From contig NC_092561.1 in NCBI RefSeq assembly GCF_037975245.1, positions 13,205,001 through 13,265,000 of the forward strand: 60,000 nt of DNA. Direction: 5' to 3'. The notes under the pieces are model-generated. The model made no database searches. It saw only the letters and a list, made by a program, of their open reading frames with translations, and had not been told where the DNA came from. The stretch is from Apostichopus japonicus. Taxonomy: Eukaryota > Echinodermata > Holothuroidea > Aspidochirotida > Stichopodidae. Positions 23,539 through 35,057 of this stretch are shown here, piece after piece (position 1 is the first letter of the stretch; each line of letters opens with the position of its first letter). The translations under genes were made by a program, and so were the position numbers.

Positions 23539-26500
23539 GTAAATCAAACGTTAAGAAGTTAAGAAAGAAAGCTAAGGAAGTTGGATGGTTCATATAAATT
23601 GCTGATCTACGTTTTCAATCATGCAACTTGATTAATCGTGCAATATTTGGAGACCTATACCGATAAATATATAATATATAGTTTCACATATTTAAATTGA
23701 TTAAAGTTTAGATTCATTGATATTGGTATAACTACTAACTCTAAAATAACAATAATAAACCAATTTTAATTGTTATGATATATCACCTGCACCAAATGTC
23801 GACGTCAGACTACATGGAAGACTTTTCGATAGAACTTGTCACATGTTCACTCAGACTGCATTGTAAGTCAGTCGGTACTAAATTTCTTGATCATATTTTT
23901 CCTGAAATTTTTCCTGAAATCAAAAGACCAGAAACAATATACAACATCTACCCCTCCCAAAAATTAGATTTGCTTATTACAGAAACAGCAATGGTTTATG
24001 TATGACAGTTGTCAGCATAAGTTCTTATACATTTTATATTATATTTTATTGTCAGTAAAATTCAAGATTACTGTGTTGAAGGACAATATCATGTCTCTCG
24101 ACGAATGTAAAAAAAAAGAGTAAAGAAAATATGTGGATCGTAATTTGTGGTGAAGTTGGTGACGGTGGCTAGAGCCCCCATGGGTTGTGTTGGTGTTGTT
24201 GTAACCGCTCATCTTATATTAAGGCTAAATATTGCTAAACTATATATGGAAATAAAAAAATATTTTCCAAATAAGTGTTTTCATAGAAACCGTAATCTTA
24301 CTCCGACTTGCATTATTATGTAAGGTAGAAAAAATACCAATTATGTCTAAATCAGAATTTATTCATGAATAAATAATTAGATTAATGAATTAATTACATT
24401 AATTAAGCAAAAGGGTCTTTAATGTCTTCATGGAATCTCTGGGTACAAGGTCATGGTCGAGCGGCACAAAGGACGGTTGCATAGAAGGAGTGTAGCCTAC
24501 CATATGGGATGTCTTGGGTTCGATCCCTGACCGGCCAAAGTAAATAGCATTTACCTCCAGGAAACATCCACGGTTTTGACATCTGCAATGGATTGTAAAT
24601 ATTCAAAATGATCTAAAACTGGAAATCGAAAAGCCACCTGACGTCAGGTTTCAAGTCATTGAGACTTAGTATCATAAAATAACTGCCCTCGGACTGAAAG
24701 AGAACAATATTAACAACTGGGATTGATGGGACTGGGGCTAAGGCCCTCATGGTTAGGTCCATATTTGGAAAGGAGATGAAAGAAAATGAGAAAGACGAGT
24801 TTAGTAACTGACCATTCGAAACCCCTAAGATCCTTCATTTGTCTTTTTTTGTCTTACATTAATCTTTTCTTCTATTGATATTATGGTTGTGTAAAAGTAA
24901 GGTGGTCTGACGTTTCGACCCTAGAAGGACCTTCTTCAGAGGCTTAATGACAAGTTGCAGTAACTTAAGGGACAAAAACACCCAAGTTATATAGACAAGT
25001 TAATGAGCATGGTGAACACAAAGAAATAGATGTAAGGGGATTAGTAGACAAGGGACGGAGAGAAGAAAGAAAGAAACCAACAGGGTAAGAGGTGAGAGAA
25101 ACAGTAGAGGGACAAAGAGAGGATTAAGGAAGGATGTAGGGAATAAACTAGAGAAGGACAAAGACAGAAAGGTGAAGAGAAAAAAAGGGTGGAAGAGAGC
25201 TATGAGAAAAGAAGTGACAAGGGGAAAGGGGCAGAAGAAAATATATTATTGTTGCTAATATTGTTAGTTTTTTTACCTTCTTAGGAAACTATCCCCCCAA
25301 ATGCACACTACCAATACCCTTCCACCTCTCGACAAGTGATGTATCGCGACTGTAGCGAAACACAGGCTCACTGTGATTCACAAGCCAGTGGGTTATACCA
25401 AATTCAACCAGACGGATATGGTGCATTCGATGTGTATTGCGATTTCGACACTGACGAAGGAGGATGGACGGTAACAACGTTTTTGTTCTTTAATTTATTC
25501 ATTCTACTCGCTTGTTTGGACTGTGATGCATGTTTATATATTCCGCCTAACACAGCAGAACTTATAGGGCACGGGAGATGTTAGTCTACATGGGTTTGTG
25601 CAAAGATCAACTATGATGGATGCAGGCCTATTATGTTCTACTAAGATAGATGACTGGGGAACCTATGATGAAGCGGCAAGAGTCATTTACTTCCTATTAC
25701 CCTGCCTGACAGCTTTCATATCTAGCCTTCGCATAGAGATGTCTAATAAGTCTTACAGTCTTGGAAACGTTAATTCAAATTTCCGAACGTACCCGCTTTA
25801 CTTCACTCAGCTCTACAAGGAATGAAATGGTCCTGACACTTGACGCATACGTCTGGTCAACAAACCTCGTGGTACATGAAATTGTATCATATATACGTAT
25901 CTTTAGCTTTGATGATCACGTCTTTTACATTCCTACCCTACAGGTGATTCAACGCCGCTTGGACGGATCAGTCAATTTTGATAAACTGTGGACTGATTAC
26001 AAAAATGGCTTCGGCTTTCTAAACAGAGAATTCTGGATTGGTAATGAAAAACTTGCCTACCTCACCGCTCAGAAGAACTACGAGTTACGAATAGATTTCC
26101 GAAATCAGCAAGGACACCCCTACTACGCATCATATGATCACTTTCGTATTGGTGACTCGGGCAATTACTATAATCTCTTGCTGGGGGTATACTCCGGAAA
26201 TAGTGGTAGGTGTAATCTCAACCAATAGTCTCGGAGAGTTATTAATCGGTTTAAAGGATGACTAAAGCAAAGTTTAGTCTTTTTATGTCAGAGTCCTAGA
26301 AAGAGAGGAAAAAAGAAGGCTAGTAATGTTTTTATAACTACTCCGGTTTTCAAGAGATTCAGATTTAAAATATATTTTTGGAAGGCTCCTTTCAGGCTAA
26401 ACTGGAGATGATTCTGTCATCTCATCAGCAGATTAAAATATGAATGTTAATTGATTGTTTTATTTGTTTTAATACCTAAGCTAAAACATGTTCCTTTAAA

Positions 26501-28043
26501 TTCATATTAACAACAGAGTATCGTTGCAAGCTGTCCAACCCCCTTTTCATTGTAAAGGTTGCTTTTCGTTGTAAGTGTGTTATCTGGAGCCATGGAAGTC
26601 TCGTGTTTTTCTATTGGCATTGTGTAACGTAAGATGAAACTACTTATATGTCTGTTAGACTAAATTGTCCATCTATTTATATAGTTTAGGTCATTTTGCT
26701 AAAAGCGGTGTAACAATATACCCAGTGCTGATAAGAGTATGCGTTAACGATTAACAACATATCGAATTTTGTCTCTCATGTTTTAAAGGCACAAATCAAT
26801 TCAAAGTTAGTCAAATGAGCTCTGTCGTTGTCATGTTTATGCTTACCTTTGGTAGACCTAAATAACAATTTACGGGTCCAGATAACCTTACAATTGTTAA
26901 TGGAACCTCAATGCTGTTGACAAGTTCAACGAAACCTGCGGTTACGAGATATACCGAACACTTCAGTTTTAGATTGAAAATGTATAATGCTAGAAGTCCT
27001 GTTATGTAAAAGGAACAAAATTGGTCCATTTCCCATCTTTATAATATTTTGCGTTACTTGGATTGACAGCAGAGCGCTTTTTTGAAATGTGTTAAAGAAT
27101 TCAAAGGTGGGGAAAATGGGGGGGGGGAGAACCTGCACCAACGTGACAATATTATACACTATCAGGGACAGATGGAGCGGAATCCCATTGGGGAGGATCG
27201 AGGGTCACCCTCCCGGGCTCTTCCTCCAATGGAATTATAGACTTCAGATGGTACGTTCTAAGAACTATATAGACATTAGTTCTCATAAATAAGGTTAATA
27301 CGCTAGCTTGTGATAGTAAAAGGACTTCTGATTTTGTTTGTATTAGAAACAAAAGAGGAGGGCGGTTGTACGACTTCCAACTCCATGGATCCCGGCCCGA
27401 AGATACAATGCAAAGATCTTGCTGATGTCAAATGTTCACCTCACCCCTCCGCCTCTTTGGGTTAGAAACATAGTTCAGGTCTTAAGTTTGCACATTAAAT
27501 GGGAATATATAGTCCTCTCGATATTTCGACATGAAATGAAAAGAAAGTGACAAGACCAAACCAAAATAGTAAAAATATTAAGGTAGGCTTGCAATGTTGG
27601 CTCAAACATCTCTAACGAAATAAGCTTTTTACAAATTCTTTTTTCTATAGGGATCAGGTTCGGAACTTTCATTCTTCTGATACTCGTAATTAAATATCAT
27701 GCGAACACACATAAATAGGTAGTTTGTCATAATATGCGATGTATATACGTGTACAGTATTGCAGAATTCGAATATCACATCTCTTCATTTCTTAATTCAA
27801 GGGAATGATGCTCTCAACTACCACAGGAACATGCCATTCTCAACGAGCGACGCAGATCACGATAAGCACGATTCGAACTGCGCCCGTTCTCATGGAGGGG
27901 GCTGGTGGTTCAAATCTTGCGATCATTCTAATTTGAATGGTCGCTATGGAGTCTACGAAGAATCTGGCGCAGTTGAGTGGACTGGCATGCCAGGGGGTTC
28001 GTACGCACTCAAATTCACCGAGATGAAGATACGGCCGTCATAA
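23461..28043 (+). CDS. Secreted fibrinogen-related (FReD) protein, four exons, 255 residues
   Basis: Exons 23461-23538, 25285-25470, 25944-26205 and 27802-28043 join in frame to 768 nt including TAA. Every intron has GT...AG borders (phases 0, 0 and 1). Residues 1-22 form a signal peptide with the hydrophobic stretch FTILMVVVATGIFGNIAL. A fibrinogen C-terminal domain follows, with YRDC at 46-49, SGLYQIQPDG at 61-70, CDFDTDEGGWT at 78-88, VIQRRLDGSV at 89-98, FWIGNEKL at 118-125, YSGNSGNDALNYH at 171-183, a DADHD calcium-site-like motif at 192-196, NCA at 201-203, GGGWWFKSC at 207-215 and NLNGRYG at 219-225. The end, LKFTEMKIRP, is typical of the family. Cysteines 49/78 and 202/215 would form the usual disulfides; C56 is extra. 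No coiled coil or collagen region precedes the domain. Members of this family (ficolin, techylectin, sea cucumber fibrinogen-like proteins) are secreted lectins or recognition molecules. Lectin function here is inferred. Confidence 0.92.
24446..24660 (+). mobile_element. tRNA-derived SINE in FReD intron 1
   Basis: A canonical A box (TGGTCGAGCGG, 24454-24464) and a perfect-looking B box (GGTTCGATCCC, 24517-24527) lie 52 bp apart. Such spacing suits a tRNA with a long variable arm. The downstream body (CCGGCCAAAGTAAATAGCAT...) does not fold as a tRNA 3' half, so this is a SINE head. The 3' border is approximate. Confidence 0.75.
24895..24990 (-). mobile_element. Penelope-type terminal motif (hammerhead-like)
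   Basis: The minus strand reads CTCTGAAGAAGGTCC, a short loop, then GGGTCGAAACGTCAG (24909-24941). The pattern CTGAAGA, then a pairing segment, then GAAACGTC recurs at the ends of Penelope-like elements, where it is linked to hammerhead ribozyme motifs. GGTCC and GGGTC can pair, but an extra A follows CTGAAGA and helix I is weak, so ribozyme activity is doubtful. Confidence 0.45.
25030..25240 (+). repeat. Purine-rich (GA) tract upstream of FReD exon 2
   Basis: About 200 bp are dominated by AGGGA/GAGAGAA/AAAGG words on the + strand. The tract ends 45 bp before the exon 2 acceptor, and the pyrimidine tract for splicing follows separately (TTTTTTTACCTTCTTAG). Confidence 0.55.
25285..25470 (+). 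CDS. FReD gene exon 2
   Basis: It is preceded by TTTTACCTTCTTAG and followed by GTAACAAC. It encodes residues 27-88: a short linker (ETIPPNAHYQYPSTS) and the first part of the fibrinogen domain up to GGWT. Splitting the domain at GGWT|VIQRR is a natural junction. Confidence 0.9.
25944..26205 (+). CDS. FReD gene exon 3
   Basis: It is preceded by CATTCCTACCCTACAG and followed by GTAGGTG. It encodes residues 89-176 (part) from VIQRRLDG through GFGFLNREFWIGNEKL to YSGNSG, and ends in phase 1. Confidence 0.92.
27802..28043 (+). CDS. FReD gene exon 4 and stop
   Basis: It is preceded by TTCTTAATTCAAG. The first two bases complete the split glycine codon. The exon encodes DALNYHRNMPFST, the calcium-site region, the second disulfide and the terminal LKFTEMKIRPS, then TAA at 28041-28043. 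Confidence 0.92.
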
Positions 28044-28415
28044 CTGCACATGGAAGATATACGTTTGCCGTTCTTATAAATTCGAGTTTCTTTTCCATTA
28101 ACCGTACGGTTATATTTATTGAAGGCATCTCGTTAAATGACACACAAACAATACTGAGTAACAAAGAACCATAATAGTAATATTCTATCCGGAATAAGAT
28201 AATACCTAACTTCAACGAAATTTCTGGTATGAATTTGGAGATAATTTGGGTTAATTCTACCTCATTTAAATCCCCTCAAATTTAATTGATAAAAATCATG
28301 TCTAAACAGAAGACGTTATTCCTGTTGTAAAGCGTGATATAATCTTCATGGACTAGTAACCCTTTAACATAACGTAATCTCCCCATCACCCTTCCAACTG
28401 TCTGTTTACATCAAC

Positions 28416-28455
28416 AATAAATTTGAATGGAAGTGAAACCACTTTAATAAATAAA
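28416..28455 (+). terminator. Candidate polyadenylation signals of the FReD gene
   Basis: AATAAA occurs at 28416-28421 and again, overlapping, at 28446-28451 and 28450-28455. These sites are 370-410 bp past the stop codon, reasonable for the 3' UTR end. The hexamer is common by chance in AT-rich DNA. Confidence 0.4.
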
Positions 28456-29002
28456 TTCAAGCTCACCTCAAGCTAGTTTCCTTTTTTTCCCCTCCAATGC
28501 AATATAATTATTTATATTAACCGAAAGTTTTAATATAATTTCCTGTCAACAAACAAGGTGAAACTCATTTCTCGCCCATAACTCGACATATAGGTGTTTG
28601 AATGTTACATATTTTAACTGGCTAAACCTTCAACTATACTCCAGGAAGATGGCTTGAAGCCAGAAAATTCCGACTACTGCCTTTAACCCCCCTCCGCGCT
28701 ACTCGTCAACGATACGGTAAATGTCAGTCAGACACCCCATCTTTCGCGACTGCACTTTTGTTCCGACCTTTCTTCTTTACATTTGTACCTACTGGCCCTC
28801 ACATCACAAAGTTATTTAATTCCTCTGGTTAAGCAAGTGAGCAACTGAGTATTAGTTATTTGCTTGAATGCTACATAGGCAACTAACTACAAAAGCTATG
28901 TTTATGTAAACAAAGGGGAAGTTTTTCAACAAATTATATTCGACGACATAGTGAATTACCCCAAAATACAGTGCTATTCCTAGTGCGCTTAATATTATTA
29001 TT
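28456..29002. other. Downstream of FReD gene, no gene seen
   Basis: No gene or repeat was recognised between the candidate polyadenylation sites and the left border of repeat copy B. Confidence 0.45.
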
Positions 29003-30012
29003 TTGGAGGGGCGGGGGGGGGGGGGGGGGGCTATTTATCACTCACTTGAACAATCTGCCTATCAACTTCTTAAAAGCATTTAATCTTTTAATTGTATACC
29101 ATAGAGACAATATATATACCAGCGACGCAGCCCGGAATATGCACGGGAGCATATTTTGCGATTGATTTGGGGGAGGGGTCTAAGGGAGGGGTATCCCATC
29201 CCGTTTGAGCAATTTTTGCAAGAATTGAAGGTCCTTAGATGCAATCTGGTGCAAATGGTTTGCCAGTTTCATCATTATGATATTATATCATATTATCATC
29301 GATTTTGTTCCCGGTTTGAATTATTCTTTTACATGTTCTTTTACATATTATATCAGAACCACGAACATATAGTGCTCTTTTAGAATCTAATAATTAATTA
29401 TAGGAAGCGCATCACGTACGATAGCTAGCTTAGCTTCATAACATGCTGTTCATGCAACAATTTTTGACGAATCATAATGGATGAGAACGCACGTTGTCGT
29501 CGTCGTTGTGCATACGGTTCGTCACACTCCATCGAGTGCGGTTAGGTAGGCTATGTGTATTTTATTACGCAGTGGCCAACTGTAGGCTGGTAATAGGCTA
29601 TAGGCTAAATTGAGCTAATTACATCGGCCAAACCAAGTGGCTGAATCAGTAGTCCTGAATGTTACTACGATTGTAATCGAGTTAACGGAGCTGATACGTA
29701 TTCAAGATCAAAAGAGCACTGACAAAATACCATGCAAAAAACCCAACAGTTTTTAACATTTTTCGACTCTGAAGGGCAGTTGCTCCCCCCCCCCCCCGGC
29801 TACGCCCCTAATAGATACTGAACTTACTTTTTTTAAGATAAGATATATAAGATAAAAATCTTTATTGGCCATAAAAGGAATTGGAGTTCACTCCATCTCA
29901 GTATAACATACATAAAACAGTCATAAATACATCAAAACATATGATTTATAATATATACATTTCTTAAGACAATAAAAAATCCATGTACTGGCATATAAAA
30001 AGAAGAAAAAGC

Positions 30013-32897
30013 CTATTTCCTACAAAACTCGTTGGCAAGGCTAAGAATGGCCCTTGGCAAGAACGAACGTCTGTATCTTTCTGTCCGGCATCTGATGACA
30101 ACTGGCCTGCCAGTTCGGCTGCAATACTCAACCTGATTTCCTAGAGGATGTTCCGACGACGTAATTGACATAATATTTCTTTTAGTTACGCTATAAGCAG
30201 CTCATCTACTGATCTGAGATCATCAGACCGGCAAACTCGCCTCGCTTTTCTAACAAGTGTATTCATCTTAGCCATGTCTCTAGCAGTCGTATTGCCACCC
30301 CATGCAGCCAAGCAGAATGTAATAATGGTCTCGATGGCCGCATTGTAGAACAAAGAAATGAGAGAGGCGTCTAGTCTGAATAAACTGAGCTTCCGTAGAA
30401 AGAACATACGTTGATTAGTTTTGGCCAGGACAGTATTAACATGTTCACCACACTCTAATTTATCAGTAATGGAAACTCCCAGATACTTATAAGAATGGAC
30501 TTGTTCTACTGGCTCGTTCCTAATTTCAATTCTCTCTAGTCGGTGCCCCCTACGCCGGAAATCAACAACAAGCTCCTTTGTTTTAGACACATTCAGTTGT
30601 AATCTGTTTTCGTCACACCAATTCGTAAAGGTGGATATTTCATGCCTATACCCGGTTTCGTCACCATTCTTCTTAATAAGACCTAAAATGCATGTGTCGT
30701 CAGCAAATTTAACAATATGCGTGTTGGGTTGTGTGCTGCGACAGTCAGAAGTATAGAGGGTGAAAAGAACGGGTGATAAAACACAACCTTGTGGGGCACC
30801 AGTATTCATCACAATATCGCTAGAAACTATGCCATTCACAAATACTCTCTGTGTCCTATTTGTCAGGAAGTCCAACACCCACTTTGTCAGATTATAGTTG
30901 ATTCCACAACCACACATTTTGTCAACTAAGATGTGTGGAAGGATGGTGTTGAATGCAGATGAAAAATCTACAAATAGGACTCTAGCAAAATTACCAGGAC
31001 TGTCCAAGTGCCTATACATGGAGTCAACAAAAAACAAGATTGCATCTTCCACAGAGCGTTTTTCCCTGTACGCAAACTGCAGGGGATCCTCATGATCAAG
31101 AATTTGGGGGCGCAAACGTGAAAGTACGAGACGTTCCAAGATTTTCATGGGGATCGAGGTGAGTGCCACTGGTCTTAAGTCACTTAAAACACTAAAGGCA
31201 GATTTTTTAGGGATTGGCACCAAGTGGGAAGTTTTTCAGGAGACTGGGACATGATGAGTGAGTAGAGACATGTTAAAAATATGATGATAAATGTAAGAGA
31301 GCTGTTCATGACACATTTTGAGGACTTTACCATTAATACCATCTGGTCCAGAGGCCCTGCCAGGTTTGACCAGCCTCAATTCCCGGGAGACTTCACCACG
31401 GGTAAACTCTATTCTTTCAGATTGACAAAAACCATCTAGTCTATGAGAGGCACGCCGAAGCTCTGCTGAAAATTCATGGTTATCAAACCTAGCATAAAAC
31501 TTGTTCAAAACATCAGGCATGTTGTCAGATGTTATATTGTCTACAGTGATATCATTGGTTTTATGGTTTTCCCACCCAGTCACGCTTTTCATGCCTTTCC
31601 ATACCATGCTAGTGTCATTTGATTTGAAATGACTTTCTATTTTGTCCTTGTATCTATCCTTGGCCTTCCGTATTTCACCATCTAATTTCCGGTTCACCGT
31701 TCTCAGTTTATCTCGATCACATTCTCTGAAGCAAGTTTTCTTCTCGTTGATAACAGCTTTCAGTTCTGACGTTACCTATGGTTTGTTGTTTGGATAGAGT
31801 GTCACCCATTTCTTTTCAACTACGATGCCTTTACAAAAGTTTATATATTCACCAACAGTGTCTGTGAGTTCATCGATATCTTTACAGTTGTTCATAAACA
31901 AGTCCTAATCAGTCTCTTCGAAGCAGTCCTGCAGGTGTTCCTGGGCCGCCTGGTTCCAGACTTCAATTGTTTTCTTGATCGGCTTACTCTGTCGGAGCAC
32001 TGGTCTGTAGGTTGGGTATAAGGTGATTACGTCATGGTCTGAATTGCCAAGGGGTGGATGGAAAGTCGGCTTGTAAGCGTCTTTTACCGAACAATAGAAT
32101 AAGTCCAGCATATTATTCCCTCGCGTGGCTCTGTTTACATACTGCGTGTATCCATAGAAACCATCTTGACAGTTGTTGAAGTCACCAGTAATGAGGCTTA
32201 CTGCGTCTGGGGATTTGGTTTGTTGTTCAGCGATTAACCCGATCAGTATTGCGTGAGCTGTTTCAACGTTGGCTGATGGTGGAATATGCACAACGTTAAG
32301 GTGGATGGCTGGGAACTCTCGTGGGAGGTAGAATGGGCGGATTGTCAAAGCCAGTAGCTCAATGTCTGGTGTGCAAATTGTTTCTTCGATGTGTACGTTG
32401 TTGGGACTACACCACTTATTGTTAATGAAAGCACACACGCCTCCCCCTCTCTCTTTCAGGGATTCTGGGGTACGATCTGCCCGGTACAAATGAAATCCAT
32501 CTACCCCCAAATTCGTCATATCATGATGGAACCAAGTTTCTGAGAAACATAGGATGGAAGAGTTTCTATAGTTATGTAGATACCGTGTACTAGCTTGCAA
32601 TTCGTCAAGTTTATTACAGAGGGAACGGGTATTCGCCACAGTCACGATAGGTAGAAATGGTTTGTTCGAGCGCCTGTAAGCTCTTAATCTTACCCCAGAA
32701 CGGTGTCCCCGCTGGCGTGGTCGCACTTCCTTTGGCAAATCGAATATATTGTGCTGGTTCGATCTCCCGGGTCGTAGGGATTTCAATTCGTAGGCTGAAT
32801 ACCGTAATATGTCCTGGTTCGTGTTCACAGCGCCAGTTTGGCGGAATGATGCCAATATAATGATCATCCACATGACAAAGAACAGCACTGTATCCAT
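30013..32897 (-). pseudogene. LINE endonuclease-reverse transcriptase, inactivated
   Basis: Residues 1-330 (32897-31905) hold the endonuclease, with VANTRSLCNK at 87-96, FSETW at 118-122, GDFNN at 238-242 and NSDHD at 285-289. The reverse transcriptase part (31223-30186) shows DFSSAF, GAPQGCVLSP, the catalytic FADD and YKYLGV in the usual order. The frame is cut by TAG at 31902-31904, by a TAG in KP*VTSEL near 31780, and by TGA in VS*KTS near 31235. The latter two sit where tryptophan is usual in relatives. After LLIA at 30186 the frame shifts; the true C-terminus (HPLGNQVEY...RTERYRRSFLPRAI) ends at 30013. These lesions make it a dead copy. The order endonuclease-RT and the motif set fit the Jockey/CR1/Rex1 group; no separate ORF1 is visible. 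Confidence 0.85.
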
Positions 32898-33195
32898 ATT
32901 GGGTATAGGCTAGATCGCCAGCTGAACAATATATTACACACAAACACTGTATGTACCAGTTCCACGAAACGAGCTGAATCACCCGGCTAAGTCCATAAAG
33001 TTCCTCGTTTATTTCGAGTACAATCAGTCACAATTTTGCTCAGTATTGACGGGTAGGGACTTCAGGAGCACTCACTATCAAGTTTGTAGGAAATAATAAC
33101 AGCCAGGACGTGAATTTATAACGTAAAATACAAAACGGATCACAGCGAGATGAAGTGCGGTCTGCTGTCGAACAGCGACCATATATATACTTTAA
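32898..33195 (-). other. LINE 5' untranslated region
   Basis: About 300 bp lie between the likely start codon at 32897 and the point where copy A similarity resumes (ACGTTGTACGGTAGTTCTAT). A 122-codon frame at 32614-32982 overlaps the main frame out of phase and shows no domain. Confidence 0.45.
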
Positions 33196-33413
33196 GCTAC
33201 GTTGTACGGTAGTTCTATTAGGCATTTTTTTAGAGTATTCAAAATCATACGAAGGTTTGTATGGTGGAGTATAAGGGTCGGGAGATACAATTCGTGGAAG
33301 TGGCAAGGAAAACGTGGTAAATATGACTGATTAAAGGTCAATTTTGACCGAAATTTTTCAATGTTTAGTTCATTCACAATTACAGGAATATATTAATAGG
33401 CCTAGGTAAATAA

Positions 33414-33448
33414 GAGTGCGATAGTCGGAAATTCCGACTGTCGCACTC
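33414..33448. repeat. Palindrome, copy B version
   Basis: GAGTGCGATAGTCGGAA and TTCCGACTGTCGCACTC face each other around one base with one mismatch. The corresponding palindrome in copy A is at 5392-5423. Confidence 0.65.
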
Positions 33449-34460
33449 CAATTTTCCAACTATCGTCAGTTTTACCAAGTTTGGGAGGGGGGGGGGTGAG
33501 ACACCCCGACACCCCCTTTAGCGACGTCTGAAACAGGAATAGCAAACAAGAAAGAAACATGTCCCCAATTGTTTATAGCACAGTGTCAACTGTTCCTTCC
33601 TGGCGCCTTCAAATTTGCACTTAAGCTAAATCCGGACCAACCGAATATTGAGATACCCACGTTTACCAAACTTACACGATGTAATATACTATATCTTCTA
33701 AGTTTCCATTTATAAAACTCCCATTACAGTATAATACTTGAAAAATGCCAAGAAAGCGATGGAATATTTTTCTCCTGTGCCGTAGGAAATGAGGCGGGAA
33801 ACGGGTGGGGAGTGGGTTGGGACGAAAGAATATACCTTTCAAAGAAAGTAAGCCTTTCAATTGGTTTACATTTTATAAACACGTACGAAAAGTCGTTTAC
33901 TCCGGCAATATTTTCACTTGTATCATACAAATGTAGTTAAAATGATGGAAATGATATAGCACTGTTCTGCACCTTAGCCCTATCCCCAAAACAGCAATTT
34001 CTCGAGGGAGGAGACACACCCTTCGACCCTCCTCTCGAAGTACCTCATACAATTTTCGTGAATCCGCCCCATCGCTCCATTAAAAATCCTACGAGCTCTA
34101 GATACGGGGCTGATGTGGGATACCAATAGGATTGCTACTCTAAGTTAATTTAATACTTTCTATTGTCCGATTTTTAAATTTTATTAATAACCATGACGCC
34201 ACGACAATTTAGGTACTGAGGTAAATAATGACTAATACAGTAATACTGGTAAGTACTGAGATAATGTTCGGTGTACATTTTTATTTTATTTGCTGATGGA
34301 ACCATATATTGAAGACATTATTCAGCAGCTCTTCATTGTAACAATACAGCGTTGTTCACCGATAATACTTCACTAATCACTGATGTTTCGACCGTGCGTT
34401 GTTTGTTTTGTTTTAATGAGTATAACTAAGACTAATTAAATCCATATCCATGCCGATAAG

Positions 34461-34722
34461 ACTAAAATTCAATGTAGAGAGCGTAACCATTAATAATAAC
34501 ATTAATTGCATGTAGCCTAACCTTCAATTGTAACATTAATTATATACAGCCTAACCATTTATAATAATTTTCTTTGGCGGTAGCGTAACCATTAATAATA
34601 ACATTCATTGTAGGTAGCCTAACCATCATTTATAACATCCATTCTACGTAGCTTAAATCATTAATAATAACAGTCGCTATATGTAGCCTCACCATTAATA
34701 GTTATGTTAATTGTATGTATCC
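34461..34722. repeat. 34-bp minisatellite in copy B
   Basis: Seven to eight diverged units carry the GTAGCCTAACCATTAATAAT pattern. It is homologous to 6435-6765 but roughly two units shorter. Confidence 0.75.
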
Positions 34723-35057
34723 TTAAAATACAAGAACATGCTCTTCTACTAAACATCAACAATAAACATGTTCTTGTTTTAACTGTGGCGTAATGGAAAT
34801 TATTGTCGAGGTATTTCCAAGATGTATACAAACTTGATAACACTTAAACACTTCCTACATTAAATCAAAAGATATAATTAGGTGAGCATTGTAAACGTAA
34901 ATATTACATTTCTGTTTCGATTAAGGAGTTCATTGTGGAGTGATTACAGGGTAGAGTGATACGAAATTTTGTAAAAAGAAGGAGAAAGATACAATGAGTA
35001 AACATTCAGTAATAAAAAGAAAACAGCCTGTAACTTAGAAAGTTTCAGGTTGTCAAA

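Larger units (their letters stand above)
29830..33195 (-). mobile_element. CR1/Rex1-like LINE inserted in copy B
   Basis: The element lies on the minus strand with its 5' end near 33195 and its 3' end near 29830, where AATAAAGATTTTTATC is followed by a TTATATATCTTATC-type tail. A single long reading frame (32897 down to 30013) encodes an APE-type endonuclease followed by a reverse transcriptase. Copy A, lacking the insertion, shows that the LINE arrived after duplication. About 85 bp of copy A sequence (5101-5185) is not found in B, so the insertion probably came with a small target deletion. I could not define a target-site duplication. Confidence 0.85.

Noticed and set aside
24446-24530. 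tRNA gene
   Set aside because: The A and B boxes are good, but there are no acceptor or anticodon stems and the body continues as a SINE.
26385-26440. Hammerhead ribozyme in FReD intron 3
   Set aside because: The minus strand has CTGATGAGATGA and a short stem (GATGA...TCATC), but the required GAAA after the stem is missing.
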